This document shows, piece by piece, positions 44,933 through 54,361 of a stretch of 64,000 nucleotides of DNA (position 1 is the stretch's first letter; each line of letters begins with the position of its first letter). Origin of the DNA: Anabaena lutea FACHB-196 (GTDB lineage: Bacteria > Cyanobacteriota > Cyanobacteriia > Cyanobacteriales > Nostocaceae); contig NZ_JACJST010000026.1 in assembly GCF_014698305.1 (NCBI RefSeq), positions 1 through 64,000 on the forward strand, given 5' to 3'. Below the pieces are notes generated by a model. The model saw only the letters and a list, made by a program, of their open reading frames with translations. It was not told the origin of the DNA and did no database searches. A program made the position numbers and the translations under genes.

Positions 44933-46288
44933 TTAAGCGAAGAGGATTATGTCTGTCGCGGCTAATGCGGTACCGGCTATCAAGTTAGCGAAGATTCCGC
45001 CTCCACCAGAACCAAAAGCAGACAAGTTGACATTGTAGAACAAGTCTCCTGTGCCTTGATTATAAACAAAGTAGAAATTTTGACTGTCAATACCAGCATT
45101 AGTAGCTTGGTTGACTACAGTAAAACCATTCGCAACTGCTGATAAATCTGACCCTGCAAAACCAGCTACAGCTGTAAAGGTGGCAACATTCAAACCAATT
45201 GCATCTATTCCAGACACAAAGTCCGTAATTGTATCCTTGCCGATGGTATTAGTTGCTGTTCCTGTTAACCCTAAAGTTACACCTATTTCTTCTAGGAACC
45301 CTGTGACTGGATCTACAGCTAACGCATTACCACCAAATTCAAAACCGTTAGGGCCAGCACCACCTGTAAGAATATCATTACCAGCTTTTCCTTTCAGGAT
45401 GTCAATGCCCGCCCCACCGATGAGAGTGTTAGCAGCAGAGTTGCCAATTATAGTAGTATCAACAGCGTTGGTCTGGGTGACATTAGCAGCGTTAGTTCCA
45501 GCAATATTAATGAATTCAACCTCTGCACTCGTAACCCAAGTACCGCCAGCAGTAAGAACAGTAACATCAACAGTTTCAGTGCCTTCGCCAGCAAGCTCTA
45601 CTACAGTATCAAGAGAATCGATAATGTACCTATCATTGCCAACTCCACCAGTCACGGTATCTGTGCCTGTTCCAGCAATTAAAAGGTCATCTCCTTGATT
45701 ACCGAATAATTGATCATTATCGGCACCGCCATCAATTATATCGTTGCCTAAACCGCCAAAAATGGTATCAGCACCAGCTAATCCGATTAAGATATTATTT
45801 TGCTGATTGCCGATAATCTGGTTGTTTAGGTTATTGCCTTCACCTACAATCGCGGCGCTGAGAGCGTCAAAAGTCAGGTTCTCAATACTACTGCTGTTTA
45901 AATTGATTCCAGCAGCACCTGTTGACAAAGAAAAGTTCTGCTGTGAAAAAACAGTATCTGTTCCACCACCGATTTCGTTGATAGACAGACCTGTGTAGGC
46001 AAAATCATAAACTTTGTAAAGATCGTCGCCTGCACCGCCTATATAAACACCTGAAGTAGCGGTGAGATCAAAAGTATCATTACCTGCTTCCCCGTCGAGT
46101 CTGCCACCAGCTGTTCCTTTTAAAATGTCATTTCCCGCTCCGGCTCGGATTTTGACGTTAGTGACAGCGGGAGTGGAAGTAACAAAGACATCGTTAGCGC
46201 CTGTACCGATAATCGTTGCATTGGTAGGATTAGCAACTTCAACTCCATCTACAGTGTAATAGCCGTTATAGATAATGAAATTTGCCAT
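44933..46288 (-). CDS. RTX-type calcium-binding secreted protein (second copy)
   Basis: A 451-residue paralogue of the preceding gene, with the same start (ANFIIYNGYYTVDGVEVANPTNATIIGTGANDVF versus AIFNIFDGYYTVDG), the same Ca-binding blocks (GLGNDIIDGGADNDQLFGNQ, GGAGIDILKGKAGNDILTGG), and the same C-terminal YFVYNQGTGDLFYNVNLSAFGSGGGGIFANL. It lacks a signal peptide, as expected for type I secretion with a C-terminal signal. It diverges throughout, so the duplication is not recent. Both lie inside the polysaccharide locus, which is unusual for RTX proteins. Confidence 0.9.
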   Translation of the reverse strand: MANFIIYNGYYTVDGVEVANPTNATIIGTGANDVFVTSTPAVTNVKIRAGAGNDILKGTAGGRLDGEAGNDTFDLTATSGVYIGGAGDDLYKVYDFAYTGLSINEIGGGTDTVFSQQNFSLSTGAAGINLNSSSIENLTFDALSAAIVGEGNNLNNQIIGNQQNNILIGLAGADTIFGGLGNDIIDGGADNDQLFGNQGDDLLIAGTGTDTVTGGVGNDRYIIDSLDTVVELAGEGTETVDVTVLTAGGTWVTSAEVEFINIAGTNAANVTQTNAVDTTIIGNSAANTLIGGAGIDILKGKAGNDILTGGAGPNGFEFGGNALAVDPVTGFLEEIGVTLGLTGTATNTIGKDTITDFVSGIDAIGLNVATFTAVAGFAGSDLSAVANGFTVVNQATNAGIDSQNFYFVYNQGTGDLFYNVNLSAFGSGGGGIFANLIAGTALAATDIILFA

Positions 46289-46532
46289 ATTTTCGAGAGA
46301 CTCCTTTTGTTATCCAGGTCTGGAACTTAACTCAATTTTGCTAGTCTTTGGTCAGGATCTAAAAAAATATCCCCACCAGAATTTTAACTTGTTAGCTAAG
46401 ACTCATTCAGTATAAACTACACATCGGCAAAGTTGCAAAAAATCTACCAATGTCTACTTAAACTACTGACTTTGTTGATTGAGTATAGCCTATGATTATG
46501 GAAATTCATGGGAATTATTTGAGCTAATAATT

Positions 46533-47426
46533 TCACGATGGTAAAATCTTCTCTGAAGATACAGGAAGAGTATTCCTACGTAAATGGAGATAAGAAAGTA
46601 ATGATTTGGAGGAAATCGGTTGACGTTGTTGATGATATTGTCTAATCAATTTAGGGATAAGAAACAAACCTTCTACAATGCCAGACGTTCTTCCGTGCCT
46701 GATTAACCAGAAAATACGGCTCATACACTGTCCAATGCCTAACCAACAAAAGAGGATAGGATACCTCAAATAAGCTAATAAAATCTGATTAGCTATGCTT
46801 GCAGCAGTAATGCGTGGGTTGTTATGGTGTTCTAATTGAGTGTTATGAAATACTCTCAGCCATGAACTTTCGAGAATACTCCACCCCATATCATGAAGCC
46901 GCAGCGATAGATCAACTTCTTCCATTCCATAAGCAACTGGCAAATTAACATATCCAGTAGTTTGTTGAAATACTTCTTTCCGATAAGCGCATCCACAGCC
47001 GATGAAATTAGATACCCATGTACCAGTCAATTGTGCTGGTGTAATTGTTTCATTAATATGGAATATACTAGCTGCTATAACTGCTGCTGTGGGGAAAGAA
47101 TTAAAAAGATTTGTTAAGCGTTCAAAGTAGTCTGTATCTAGAGGATAAGAATCATCATCAAAACTGGCTATGATTGGGTTATTTGCATGAGCAATGGCTA
47201 TATTCCTCCCACCACCTGGACCAACTTGAACAGAACTCTTAATAATTTTGATAGCCGGAAAATTTAAGTGTTTGAGTCCTGGCTCAGTTGTGATGTCATT
47301 ACCATCGATATGAATAATGATTTCATTGGGACAAGGATTACATTCTAAAATTTTCTCCACTGTTTCTAACAGTTGGGATAACCGATTATACGTGGGAATT
47401 ATTACACTAATTTTACAATTATTCAT
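46533..47426 (-). CDS. GT2 family glycosyltransferase
   Basis: The 297-residue enzyme starts NNCKISVIIPTYNRLSQLLETVEK, then PIIASFDDDSYPLDTDYF with the DDD metal site and a C-terminal acidic region GYVNLPVAYGMEEVDLSLRLHDMGWSILESSWLRVFHN, where the ED is the likely catalytic base. A GT-A inverting transferase, substrate unknown. A hydrophobic segment (YPILFCWLGIGQCM) suggests membrane contact. It is followed, leftward, by the RTX genes about 245 bases away. Confidence 0.92.
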   Translation of the reverse strand: MNNCKISVIIPTYNRLSQLLETVEKILECNPCPNEIIIHIDGNDITTEPGLKHLNFPAIKIIKSSVQVGPGGGRNIAIAHANNPIIASFDDDSYPLDTDYFERLTNLFNSFPTAAVIAASIFHINETITPAQLTGTWVSNFIGCGCAYRKEVFQQTTGYVNLPVAYGMEEVDLSLRLHDMGWSILESSWLRVFHNTQLEHHNNPRITAASIANQILLAYLRYPILFCWLGIGQCMSRIFWLIRHGRTSGIVEGLFLIPKLIRQYHQQRQPISSKSLLSYLHLRRNTLPVSSEKILPS

Positions 47427-47493
47427 TATATTAATTGTTAATCATTTATGACAACTATCCTGTCAGGATTTGAGGAATGGAAATTAGCTAATT

Positions 47494-48405
47494 TTATTTA
47501 CGGCTATCACTCAGTCTTGCTAGTAAAAACAGCCATAAAAACCCGATTAAATAACGAAAACGTCCTAAACCAAGATGCCATTTGAATGTTTCTTTATATA
47601 ATTCCCAACCTTTTTTCATTTCACCTTCACGTAGACACTCTAAACTTACAGGTCTAATGTGCCTTGTCAATATTTCCAGTCTTTCTCTCTCTCGTATTTT
47701 ACCACCGGGATATTGACTGATTTTTTCTTGTTGTATCAGGTAGCAAGTTCCTTCATAAGTTTTTGTGGTGATAGCAATTGCACTATTAGAATGCTGACGA
47801 TAGGCTAATACAGAAGGAGAATTAATGTAAATAAATCCCTTTGCTGTTCCCAATCTCAACCACAAATCATTGTCTTCAGAATTAATCCATTTATCTGTAA
47901 AACTACCTACTTCTTGGAGAATATCTCGCCGAATGGTAACGGAACTCGTGAGAAATGAATTAGCATTTTTATGCGATGCATATAAATCTTTATAGGCAGT
48001 ATAGTTTAGTTGTGAAACTTGGTCAAAATTTATTTCATTTTCATTACTAAAAAATATAGCTTTACCTGCCAAAAAAGCAGGCTGATGTGTTTCTCTAATG
48101 ACTGCTGCGTAAACTCCTAAAGTCCAGGGAAACCATATATCGTCGCTATCAAGAAAGGCAATATATTCTCCTTGAGCAATTTGAATAGCCATATTTCTGG
48201 CTTTTCCGGGGCCTTGGTTGTTCTGTTGGAGAATTTTTATATTGTGTCCATACTGTGCTAATGCATCAATAGTATTGTCTGTGGAACCATCATCGACAAC
48301 AATCACTTCATAATCATCAAAATCTTGGTTAAATACAGAGTCAATTGTTGCTTTGATAATATTCACTCTATTGTAAACAGGAATAACAACGGAGAAAAAT
48401 ACCAT
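47494..48405 (-). CDS. GT2 family glycosyltransferase
   Basis: The 303-residue protein has MVFFSVVIPVYNRVNIIKATIDSVF, DYEVIVVDDGSTDNTI and QGEYIAFLDSDDIW (nucleotide and metal sites), and a conserved SEDNDLWLRLG near the middle. It is a classic GT-A transferase of EPS repeat-unit assembly. A C-terminal hydrophobic helix (RYLIGFLWLFLLARL) is likely membrane-associated. It is preceded 25 bases upstream by the pyruvyltransferase gene, suggesting they act on the same glycan. Confidence 0.93.
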   Translation of the reverse strand: MVFFSVVIPVYNRVNIIKATIDSVFNQDFDDYEVIVVDDGSTDNTIDALAQYGHNIKILQQNNQGPGKARNMAIQIAQGEYIAFLDSDDIWFPWTLGVYAAVIRETHQPAFLAGKAIFFSNENEINFDQVSQLNYTAYKDLYASHKNANSFLTSSVTIRRDILQEVGSFTDKWINSEDNDLWLRLGTAKGFIYINSPSVLAYRQHSNSAIAITTKTYEGTCYLIQQEKISQYPGGKIRERERLEILTRHIRPVSLECLREGEMKKGWELYKETFKWHLGLGRFRYLIGFLWLFLLARLSDSRK

Positions 48406-48430
48406 ATTTAATTAAGTTGATAAAAATTAT

Positions 48431-49288
48431 TTATTTAAATTTCCCGGCTTTCAAGTCTTGTTTAAACAAATCCAGTTTTTCATCTAATTGATTCAATTTA
48501 TTCTCCATAACATGATCTTTGCTTAACTGAAACTGAGCTTTGTGAACAAGTTGGCGAATATAATAAACCATTCGTTTGATTTCAATAAATTTTAAACTGG
48601 GAATTTTCTTACTAATACTATTAAATCGATAAAAACGATTGACTTTGTACTCAAGTTCTAATGATTGACAGAAGTCAGTCCATTTAAAATCAGGGATACC
48701 CGCATTAGATTTTAGAGAAATCCAAGGTACACGCAGTGCGTCAGCGACTATTGCACCATGCATTGCTGCACTGACGACAAGTTCGGATTTGCTAATTTCC
48801 TGAAGAACTTTTTCCACCTCCCAGCGTGGATCAATACAAATGTAATCTAATTGCTGACAAACTTCTAAAAATATTTCCGGGCTACTTTCCATCTCCCATG
48901 CATAGGGAATGAACGCCAATTTATACTTTTTCTTCGTATCAGTGGGACGATAAACTCGGTTGACTAAAATAGCAGTATCAGCAATTCCCAACTCTGGTGG
49001 AATGTTTAAAGCGGCAGCAGTTAAAGGTCCTCTCACGCAATATATTTTCCATGTATCATCTATCTGGGGAAGATTACCAAATCCATGGCCTGTACCAAAA
49101 ATAATAGTTTGCTTGAATTTAGGCAAATTTTCATTTAGCAATGTGCCAAATCCGACAAATGCGGACTCAGAAGAAGCATCATTAAATACTCCTGGTAAAA
49201 GTTGTGGCCAAAGCCAGCCATTTAGATCGTCACCAAAGTTAGCAAAGGGAACATAACTTCTGGTTTTGTTTGCATAGTATAATTTCAT
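48431..49288 (-). CDS. Polysaccharide pyruvyl transferase family protein
   Basis: The 285-residue protein is of the CsaB/ExoV pyruvyltransferase family, which puts a pyruvate ketal on a sugar using phosphoenolpyruvate. Seen here are NFGDDLNGWLWPQLLPGVF near the start, FVGFGTLLNENLPKFKQTIIFGTGHGF, WKIYCVRGPLTAAALNIP and LVVSAAMHGAIVADALRVPWISL (the AMHGAI motif is a family hallmark). The result is an acidic substituent on the exported polysaccharide. A second family member is at 53320-54315. Confidence 0.92.
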   Translation of the reverse strand: MKLYYANKTRSYVPFANFGDDLNGWLWPQLLPGVFNDASSESAFVGFGTLLNENLPKFKQTIIFGTGHGFGNLPQIDDTWKIYCVRGPLTAAALNIPPELGIADTAILVNRVYRPTDTKKKYKLAFIPYAWEMESSPEIFLEVCQQLDYICIDPRWEVEKVLQEISKSELVVSAAMHGAIVADALRVPWISLKSNAGIPDFKWTDFCQSLELEYKVNRFYRFNSISKKIPSLKFIEIKRMVYYIRQLVHKAQFQLSKDHVMENKLNQLDEKLDLFKQDLKAGKFK

Positions 49289-49322
49289 TTTTATTCCTCA
49301 GTTATAAATTTGAAAATGATAA

Positions 49323-50144
49323 CTAAGTCCAGATACCAACACCATGCATAAATCTTTTCATTATTCTTCGAGGGAAAGACTCTAAATGATTAGGAAGACT
49401 ATCTGTATTGATCACATAATTTCCATCTTGAGCATCGTAATTTAATGTATCAGGATTGGTAATTTTTTCTCGCCAATCTTTTTCTACAGCATGATCCCAT
49501 CCGGGAAAGCCTCGTTCTCTAGCAAGACGACGAGTATCTAATCTTTTCTGAATTTGTTCAGGAGTTCTGTATTTGTAGTGTTTATATAAAATCCGTTCTT
49601 TATTAACTACTCCCATGTGATGTGGCCAAGAACCATTATCCCAGATTAATCCATCACGATGCCGGAAAAATCTTGGTTCAGAATTTACTATGTGATAGAA
49701 CTTTAGGGATGATAATATTTCCGATATAGGTTGATTAAAATCTATTAAATCTATATCTTTATCAGTTAGATAGTATTCGATAGGAATTCCCCAGACAACG
49801 TGATTAAACTGACTAATTTTTGAGAGAAATTCACGCGGAGATGGACTATAAAATTCATCAGCATCGAGATGACACCACCAATCACCTGGTTTGGCTTGAT
49901 GCTTAAAAGCATTAAATACTTCACCTCTTAGAGATTCCTGAAACACTTTACCATCTTGTTTCCAGGGAATAATTTTCTCGCTTTGCATAGACAGGACTTT
50001 TTCCCAGGTTCCGTCTGTGCTTGCACCATCATAAACGTAGATATAATCAGACCACTGAGAAGCTTGTTCTAAGCAGTATCCAATAATATCGACTTCATTT
50101 TTAACTAAACAAATTGAGTGAATTTTAAAATCATTATTTGACAT
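49323..50144 (-). CDS. GT2-like glycosyltransferase
   Basis: The 273-residue enzyme starts with HSICLVKNEVDIIGYCLEQA and YIYVYDGASTDGTWEKVL, then WWCHLDADEFYSPSP with the metal-binding DAD. The C-terminal region NVHRDGLIWDNGSWPHHMG-like is present. This is a glycosyltransferase-2 variant of the 'LKNE' type, more remote from the classic family. It carries a conserved RFFRHRDGLIW. The gene lies between a pyruvyltransferase and a GT2 in the same direction. Donor unknown. Confidence 0.85.
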   Translation of the reverse strand: MSNNDFKIHSICLVKNEVDIIGYCLEQASQWSDYIYVYDGASTDGTWEKVLSMQSEKIIPWKQDGKVFQESLRGEVFNAFKHQAKPGDWWCHLDADEFYSPSPREFLSKISQFNHVVWGIPIEYYLTDKDIDLIDFNQPISEILSSLKFYHIVNSEPRFFRHRDGLIWDNGSWPHHMGVVNKERILYKHYKYRTPEQIQKRLDTRRLARERGFPGWDHAVEKDWREKITNPDTLNYDAQDGNYVINTDSLPNHLESFPRRIMKRFMHGVGIWT

Positions 50145-50270
50145 AAGTTCTCCATTAAATATGCTAAATTTCTTTTTTTATTTACCTCACATCTTGCACC
50201 TAGACAGAACGGATGGTATCCGAGCTTTTAATCTTGTGATGAAATATGTAAGGTATCACACAGTTAGTTA

Positions 50271-51227
50271 TTATGTAATAAATTTGGTTTGAAATTTTCT
50301 TTTCCAAGCAGCTATTTCTTCAGCTACGGAAAAGCCAAAGATTTTGTAAGTTAACCTATAAGTTTGAGGAGCATAATTACCTTCAGGTATAAAGTTTTTT
50401 TGCTTCATCTTAATTTGGTGAATAAGTTGATTTGCCCAATCTGGATTAGATAACCAAATAATTCGAGCGCACTCAAACCTTGCTTGATTAATTGCTAATT
50501 GTCTTGACTCTGTTAATTCACCAATAGATTTGAGAAATTCTTCTAGTTGATCTGTAATATTTAAGCGTTCACGATAATTTTTAGATTTATCTTTCTTACA
50601 AACTGTTGACTCACTCCATTGTCTATAAACTGAACCAGATTCGGCAAAATACTCAAATTTTTTCCCTGCTTTTAACAGTCGTAAATACAATTCATTTTCT
50701 TGACAGCATGATTGACTAGCTTTCCACCCTCCTACATCTAAAAGAGCCTGCTTTCTCCAAAGGGGACTACCTGTTTGAGGTAAGTACCAACGAGCTAGTA
50801 AAATCCAAGGATCGTGAGGTTCAGGAATAGGTAAAATTTCTTGTCTAGATATATCTTTTTCCCAATATTCAAAAATACTGGGACTGTAAATTATATCTGC
50901 ACTGGGAACCTGAGCTATAAATTTGACTTGTTGTTCAATCTTGCTAGGAAGTAAGTGATCATCTGCGTCTAGATATTGTAACCATTCTCCTGTACTGAGT
51001 TCTAATAAACGATTACGAGCAACGTTCCCCCCGCGATTTTCTCCTGTTTCCCAGTGAATGGAATTACCAAAACTTTTAATTTTTTCTAAACTTCCATCTG
51101 TTGAGCCATCATCAACAACAATTACTTCTTTGTGAGGATAGCTCTGATTTAAACAGCTTTCTATAGCTTGTGCAATCCATTGTTCTGCATTGTAGCAGGG
51201 AATTAAAATACTAATTTTTGGTAGCAT
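50271..51227 (-). CDS. GT2 family glycosyltransferase
   Basis: The 318-residue enzyme begins PKISILIPCYNAEQWIAQAIESCL with the GT-A core KEVIVVDDGSTDGSLEKIKSF, GEWLQYLDADDHLLPSKI (DAD metal site) and QENELYLRLLKAGKKFEYF. It is a standard inverting glycosyltransferase of polysaccharide biosynthesis. The C-terminus (about 240-318) is helical with no membrane helix. It follows the GT4 at 51316-52413 in transcription, about 90 bases apart. Confidence 0.93.
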   Translation of the reverse strand: MLPKISILIPCYNAEQWIAQAIESCLNQSYPHKEVIVVDDGSTDGSLEKIKSFGNSIHWETGENRGGNVARNRLLELSTGEWLQYLDADDHLLPSKIEQQVKFIAQVPSADIIYSPSIFEYWEKDISRQEILPIPEPHDPWILLARWYLPQTGSPLWRKQALLDVGGWKASQSCCQENELYLRLLKAGKKFEYFAESGSVYRQWSESTVCKKDKSKNYRERLNITDQLEEFLKSIGELTESRQLAINQARFECARIIWLSNPDWANQLIHQIKMKQKNFIPEGNYAPQTYRLTYKIFGFSVAEEIAAWKRKFQTKFIT

Positions 51228-51315
51228 AATTTGATTTAGTTTTAGTTAAATTCAATTTAAATTGATTGAATGGATACATTAAATTTCAATATGTAAACTT
51301 TTAACTATTAATCAA

Positions 51316-52413
51316 CTAGTTAATTAAGTTTTGATATAATTTTTGAGTTTGTGTTCCTATATAGTCCCAACCCAAGCGATCGCATGACTCCTGAACTACA
51401 TCACTCAATTTGTCTAAATCAAGCTGAGTACTAGCCTTTAAAGCCTGTAATAATCCTTGCTCATCTTCTGGATCATATAGCAACCAATCTGCTCCATTTA
51501 ATGTTTCCATGAGACTTTCAGCGCGAGGAGCTATAATTGGTTTATTATATGACATTGCGAGAATCAGACTACCTGAAGTTAAAATACTTTTAAAAGGCAG
51601 AACTACCACATCAGCAGCACTAAAAAAAAGATGTATTTGGCTATTTTCTACAAACTGATCATAAAGGAAAACTCCCTGGATTTTAGCAGCTTGTTCTTTG
51701 AGTTTTTGACCATAGGCTTCATCTAATGCTTTTCCTGCTATTAATAGGATACTTTCTTTGAGCAATTCCTGATTTCCCTCAAAAACTTTTAGTAAGCGTT
51801 CAATTCCCTTATAAGGGCGTAACATACCTAAGTTAAGGTAAACACGTCCAGATAATGGGATGTCTAAAGCTTTTCTGGCTTCAATTTTAGAAACTGATCT
51901 ACCATAAAATTCTCGATAGTGTCCATGAGGAATAACTTCAATTTTGCTGCTTTCTAGGTTGTAGGTTTGAGCAAGATCCTGAACAGATGAAGCCTGGTGA
52001 ACAATGATTTTATCTGCTAGTTTGAGCAAATTTTGTTTCATCCACTGTTCTATCAATGGGAACTTAGAATCATGGTCAATACGATCATGATTTGTCCAAA
52101 CTACTTTTACACCTGTTAATTTAGTTAGCAAAATATCAACTAATAATTTGATGGTATAGATCCATCTAATTACTATATTTTTTCCTTTGGTATAGGGAGT
52201 TGTCCAGTGTAAATGTAAAATATCTATTTTATTTGGACTAGTTTGAATAGCTCTGGATATGGGCAACACTCGACGATAACCATAAGAAAATAAGACTTCC
52301 ACTCCTTGATTCTCTAAAGCTTTAGATAAGAGTGTTTGATAGGGGTTATGAACGCTGTAATCTGGCATCATCAGAACCCTCAAAGTTTCTGCGGGCGAAT
52401 TACCATAACTCAT
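51316..52413 (-). CDS. GT4-like glycosyltransferase
   Basis: The 365-residue GT-B enzyme has RVLMMPDYSVHNPYQTLLSKALENQGVEVLFSYGYRRV, then the acceptor half DILHLHWTTPYTKGK, and the donor half VYLNLGMLRPYKGIERLLKVFEGN with FFSAADVVVLPFKSILTSGSLILAMSYNKPIIAP, the GT4 active-site region where SGS replaces a usual E. The start ATG overlaps the stop of the upstream gene by one base (TAATG), showing translational coupling to the GT8-like enzyme. The donor is unknown. Confidence 0.88.
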   Translation of the reverse strand: MSYGNSPAETLRVLMMPDYSVHNPYQTLLSKALENQGVEVLFSYGYRRVLPISRAIQTSPNKIDILHLHWTTPYTKGKNIVIRWIYTIKLLVDILLTKLTGVKVVWTNHDRIDHDSKFPLIEQWMKQNLLKLADKIIVHQASSVQDLAQTYNLESSKIEVIPHGHYREFYGRSVSKIEARKALDIPLSGRVYLNLGMLRPYKGIERLLKVFEGNQELLKESILLIAGKALDEAYGQKLKEQAAKIQGVFLYDQFVENSQIHLFFSAADVVVLPFKSILTSGSLILAMSYNKPIIAPRAESLMETLNGADWLLYDPEDEQGLLQALKASTQLDLDKLSDVVQESCDRLGWDYIGTQTQKLYQNLIN

Positions 52414-53312
52414 TACTGTAACTCCTTGAGGAATCCATTTTGGACTAAATGACGAATGCCTTCACTATACATTAAGTGTCGAATTTTGCCGACATAGTGA
52501 CGAGATGGGGAACCGTTGATACTTCCTTCTAAATGCACGTCATAAGCAGGTGGTAACAGTTCTACTCCAAACTTGGAGCTACATAAGGCATAGATAGTTT
52601 GCTCAATCCGCCAGAAATGTCCAATAATATTTGGTAGTGCCAGAAATTCTTCTATCCAATCTAAATTAAGCGATCGCTTGTGAATTAGTCCCAATCCTGA
52701 ATTTACTCGCTCGGACAAATCAAAGCCCAAATGATTTTTCACTACATCCGCTTCAACTGTATAGGAACTCTCCACATCAGCGTTGAGTGTATTTAGTTGA
52801 TAATCTGGATTATCGATGCGGTTCAGAAGTTCTGTAGGTGCTGCAAAAAACAGGATATCGCTGTCTAACAGTAATAAGCGATCGCACTGCAAATATAGAG
52901 CAAAGTCAAACACCTTGGGTGAGAGGAGATTTGTTTTGCGAAACTCCAAACAGCGAGGATAGGATGCTAGAGAGGCTAAAACCTTTTCATCAGCCTGTTT
53001 TTTGTCAATAATGCGAGCATTGGGAAAGTGATGCTGCAAAGTTGCTAGATTTTCATCAGTCAGAGTTCCATCATCATGAATACACAAAGCATAATGACGC
53101 TGAGAAAAATGATAAAACGACTTTAATGCCCAGACTAAATTTAGCCAATCATTGGCAGAAGTAAAAACATGAATTTCACAACTAGTATCAGATGTGTTAG
53201 TAATCGGTTTGGAACCTAATATATTTTTTCTAACTGAATCCCTGTAGTAAGCTGTGGGCAGACCATGCTCATACTTTTTGCGGATCTGATAAATTATTGA
53301 ACCAATAGACAT
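52413..53312 (-). CDS. GT8-like glycosyltransferase
   Basis: The 299-residue protein has a GT-A fold with LLLLDSDILFF (DxD), followed by TELLNRIDNP, and before it HYALCIHDDGTLTDENLATLQHHFPNARIIDKKQADE. A later block is GLGLIHKRSLNLDWIEEFLALPNIIGHFWRIEQTIYAL. The DSD motif and the surrounding pattern point to a GT8-like retaining enzyme; the subfamily is not secure. It is coupled (1-base overlap) to the GT4 that follows and preceded 7 bases upstream by a pyruvyltransferase gene. Confidence 0.75.
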   Translation of the reverse strand: MSIGSIIYQIRKKYEHGLPTAYYRDSVRKNILGSKPITNTSDTSCEIHVFTSANDWLNLVWALKSFYHFSQRHYALCIHDDGTLTDENLATLQHHFPNARIIDKKQADEKVLASLASYPRCLEFRKTNLLSPKVFDFALYLQCDRLLLLDSDILFFAAPTELLNRIDNPDYQLNTLNADVESSYTVEADVVKNHLGFDLSERVNSGLGLIHKRSLNLDWIEEFLALPNIIGHFWRIEQTIYALCSSKFGVELLPPAYDVHLEGSINGSPSRHYVGKIRHLMYSEGIRHLVQNGFLKELQ

Positions 53313-53319
53313 AACTCTT

Positions 53320-54315
53320 TCAACTCCTCATCAGAATTTTTTTGACGCTGGCTTTCAAAGTCGCAAATGAATTACTTTCCCTTTTTTCTTTATTTGCAAG
53401 ATGATTTTGAATAGCTTGTTTTAAGTATATTGACCGTTCTTGTTGTAAAGCTGCAAATGCATTAATTTTTTCCTGAATTTTTTCCTGATTTTCGCGGATA
53501 AAATTGATTTTTTCTCCTAAAACAGCATATTCTGTAGTTTCTAAGCAACATTCTGAAAGATTACTTTCTTTTAGTAATCGTTCTACCTTATCATCATAAT
53601 TGATAGCTAGAAAAGGTTTTCCCATTTGCATAGCAAAAATGATGGCATGAAATCTACAAGCAACGAGTATTTCACTATCTATTAGTGGTTGCAAGGTAAA
53701 TTCTTGAAAAGGTATTTTCCCCAAGTATTTTTCCAGTAAATCAAAATCTCTATTCACATTAAAGTCAAAAGGAAAAGGATTAAGTTGAAATTGAGATAAT
53801 TCTTTTATCCACATTTCTGGTTCAAAATCTTTCCAGTGACATGGTGCTAAATTAATAGCAATTTTATTACTGCTACTAGAGGTAGTTGGTTCAACTGGTG
53901 GAAAAGGAAAACACCAAGTTAAATCTGGATGCACTTCTACTTTAGGATGCTCGTTGAGCAATGACTTACTTATTTCATCTCTTACATAAAAAAAATCAGC
54001 TTTTTCGATTAAATCCAATAATTCTGGCAGTAAATCTTCAGAAACTCGATTGACTCCTAAACCAAAGACACCAATTTTAGCCTTACATTTTGTAATCCAT
54101 TGCTTTATATTAACCCATATTCCTACCCTTTCAAATACCAGTCCACCTCCACCAATTAATATCCAATCGAAACTCTGAAGGTATTCTTGTGGTGGAGATA
54201 GATAATGAGGTAGAAAAACAAGATTGTTACCTTTAAGTAATCGAGTAATGCAGTATTGAATGCGGTCATCTCCAGCATTTAGGGCATTGTAATATCCAAA
54301 AATCGCAATTTTCAT
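53320..54315 (-). CDS. Polysaccharide pyruvyl transferase family protein (second)
   Basis: The 331-residue protein begins with IAIFGYYNALNAGDDRIQYCITRLLKG and has WILIGGGGLVFERVG and AKIGVFGLGVNRVS, EILVACRFHAIIFAMQMGKPFLAINYDDKVERLL. The CRFHAI motif replaces the usual HGAI-type loop yet matches the CsaB/pyruvyltransferase fold. It likely pyruvylates a different sugar than the enzyme at 48431-49288. It is 7 bases before the GT8-like gene in transcription. Family call is good, substrate unknown. Confidence 0.88.
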   Translation of the reverse strand: MKIAIFGYYNALNAGDDRIQYCITRLLKGNNLVFLPHYLSPPQEYLQSFDWILIGGGGLVFERVGIWVNIKQWITKCKAKIGVFGLGVNRVSEDLLPELLDLIEKADFFYVRDEISKSLLNEHPKVEVHPDLTWCFPFPPVEPTTSSSSNKIAINLAPCHWKDFEPEMWIKELSQFQLNPFPFDFNVNRDFDLLEKYLGKIPFQEFTLQPLIDSEILVACRFHAIIFAMQMGKPFLAINYDDKVERLLKESNLSECCLETTEYAVLGEKINFIRENQEKIQEKINAFAALQQERSIYLKQAIQNHLANKEKRESNSFATLKASVKKILMRS

Positions 54316-54361
54316 GAGTTATAAAACAATTTTTAAAATGTAGAAATTAGCATTGAATTAT

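Noticed and set aside
45111-45698. Long antisense reading frames within the RTX genes (also at 43414-43773)
   Set aside because: They are shadows created by the repetitive Gly/Asp codon pattern of the RTX genes on the other strand.
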